Source: Bradyrhizobium diazoefficiens (GTDB lineage: Bacteria; Pseudomonadota; Alphaproteobacteria; Rhizobiales; Xanthobacteraceae). From it: 64,000 bases of DNA. The stretch is taken from assembly GCF_016616885.1 (NCBI RefSeq), contig NZ_CP067102.1, positions 2,694,501 through 2,758,500 of the forward strand. The letters are read 5' to 3'. Made by a program: the position numbers and the translations under genes. Positions within the stretch are counted from its first letter, which is position 1, and each line of letters starts with the position of its first letter. A model generated the notes under the pieces. That model worked only from the letters and a program-made list of their open reading frames with translations. It ran no database searches and was not told the DNA's origin. Positions 62,873 through 64,000 of this stretch are shown here, piece after piece.

Positions 62873-64000
62873 TCACCGCATCGTCGCGAGCTGCAGCGCC
62901 AGCGCGCAGGCGCGGTCGTATTCGTCGAGATTGATCCACTCGTCGATCGTGTGCGCCTCGTTCTGGCCGGCGCCGAAGGTCACGGTCGGAATGCCGTGGC
63001 GGACCATCCAGTTGGCATCGAGGCCGCCATTGGCGGCGCGGACATTCGGGGTACCACCGACCGCGGACACCGCCTCGATCGCACGTTTGACCACCGGCAG
63101 GCTCTCTTTCATGCGGAACGGATAATAGTCCGTCTCGGCCTTGAACTTGACCTTGCCGGACTTGCCTTGCGCATTCGTGACCTTCTTGGCTGCCTTCTCG
63201 AACGCAGCCTTGTAGGCTTTGGTGATCTCCTTGAAGAACTTTCCGTCATGGCTGCGGCTTTCGCCGCGCACATGCACGTAGTCGGTGACGACATTGGTGG
63301 CATCGCCCGCGGGGCGGCCCTCGCCGCCGGTGACGGGGCCGACATTGCTGGTGCCTTGCCGCTTGCCCTTCACCACCTTGCCGAACCAGCCGCCGGCCTT
63401 CACGTCGGCAAGCGCCAGCGCCATGATCATGGTCGAGGAGATGCCGCGCTCCGGCGCGACACCGGCATGCGAGGCGCGCCCCATGATCTCGACGGTCCAG
63501 CGGTCCGCGCCGACCGCGCCGATCACGACGTTGGAGGCCGAGCCGCCGTCATAGTTGAAGGCCATCACCGGCGAGCCGAGCTTGTCCAGCTTGACGTGGC
63601 GCGCGCCGTAGAGCCCGCTCTCCTCGCGCACGCAGAACAAAAGCGTAATCGGGGGATGGTCGAGCTTCTGCTTTTCGAGCTCGGCCGCCAGCGTCACTAG
63701 CACGCCACAGCCACAGCGGTTGTCGCCGCCGAGCGCGGTCTTGGCGTCGTTGACGATTCTGCGGCCGGACTTCTTCGGCTTGGCGCCGGCACAGAGCGGC
63801 ACGGTGTCCATGTGGGTCATGAACATGATGCGCGGCTGGTTGTGCATCGCGCCGCGGCCGGGCAGGTCGACGATCAGATTGCCGGTCTCGGTCGGCACCG
63901 GAATGCGGGTGTTGGCGTCGTCGAGCCGGATCGCCTTGGCCGGCACGCCGCTCTCCTTTAGCGCGGCGGTGAGCTCACGCCCGATCGCCGCCTCCTGTCC
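62873..64000 (-). CDS. M20/M42-type peptidase, partial at the right edge
   Basis: At least 375 residues; the frame stays open to base 64000, so the true N-terminus is outside the window. Metal ligands are visible: HMDTVPL, LGGDNRCGCG and REESGLYGARH. HAGVAPERGISS is in the dimerisation domain. The C-terminus has NEAHTIDEWINLDEY with the last His. The family includes tripeptidase T (PepT) and related dipeptidases that trim peptides with two zinc ions. The 222 bases between this gene's stop and the epoxide-hydrolase-like start hold no gene. Confidence 0.9.
   Translation of the reverse strand, partial: GQEAAIGRELTAALKESGVPAKAIRLDDANTRIPVPTETGNLIVDLPGRGAMHNQPRIMFMTHMDTVPLCAGAKPKKSGRRIVNDAKTALGGDNRCGCGVLVTLAAELEKQKLDHPPITLLFCVREESGLYGARHVKLDKLGSPVMAFNYDGGSASNVVIGAVGADRWTVEIMGRASHAGVAPERGISSTMIMALALADVKAGGWFGKVVKGKRQGTSNVGPVTGGEGRPAGDATNVVTDYVHVRGESRSHDGKFFKEITKAYKAAFEKAAKKVTNAQGKSGKVKFKAETDYYPFRMKESLPVVKRAIEAVSAVGGTPNVRAANGGLDANWMVRHGIPTVTFGAGQNEAHTIDEWINLDEYDRACALALQLATMR

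Noticed and set aside
1..64000. CRISPR array, prophage structural genes, integrase or conjugation genes
   Set aside because: I looked for regularly spaced repeats and for capsid, tail, integrase or relaxase motifs and saw none. The island boundary rests on the tRNA repeats alone.

Overview
The window looks like a chromosomal segment of a Bradyrhizobium-type alphaproteobacterium. The coding sequence is GC-rich. Many small proteins resemble conserved Bradyrhizobiaceae hypotheticals, the response regulators are FixJ/NodW-like, and MASE4- and PAS-type histidine kinases abound. This assignment rests on sequence feel and gene content; no database search was run.

The window splits near 35.6 kb. The left part (1-35614) has the character of an accessory island, and the right part (35809-64000) looks like ordinary chromosome. 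Two direct repeats (28044-28182 and 35476-35614) each end in the same 47-nt 3' half of a tRNA-Gln(UUG) gene, preceded by the same 92-bp arm at identical spacing. The simplest reading is tandem integration at a tRNA-Gln gene lying left of the window. The island carries several damaged genes: a frameshifted molybdenum hydroxylase subunit, a histidine kinase with an in-frame amber codon, a small secreted-protein gene split by an IS256-family element with a 9-bp target duplication, and a receiver gene lacking a canonical start codon.

Island layout. At 1-5755 lies a periplasmic redox group: a di-haem peroxidase tail, a GlcG/HbpS-like protein, a cytochrome c, a Met-rich multicopper oxidase, and a divergent IorAB-like molybdenum hydroxylase. 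At 6065-6671 are three tiny overlapping genes. At 7318-24281 is a dense signalling region with five histidine kinases, two near-identical stand-alone receivers, one FixJ/NodW-type regulator and one AraC regulator. It is tied together by a repeated promoter motif (ATACC-NN-GGTAT-like, centred about -42.5 from a predicted start). At 24877-27741 are small conserved genes and the IS element. At 28830-35277 is a cation ATPase module: DUF5132 protein, P-type ATPase, two HMA-like proteins lacking CxxC, a DUF445 membrane protein and a zinc-ribbon protein.

Chromosomal part. This holds a FAN1-like/DEDDh exonuclease fusion and DNA polymerase IV; a ROK regulator divergent from a ribose-type ABC transporter operon; VOC and CoA-transferase enzymes; a small secreted protein and a cysteine hydrolase; and an Mfd-like helicase with a Ser/Lys/Pro-rich tail. 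Then come a flavodoxin-fold oxidoreductase, a Csp-type Cys-rich copper protein and a DUF72 protein. The right end carries a symporter / sialidase-like / SDR operon, a caspase-family protein, an M20 amidohydrolase with an enolase-superfamily enzyme, an epoxide-hydrolase-like protein, and an M20/M42 peptidase running off the right edge.
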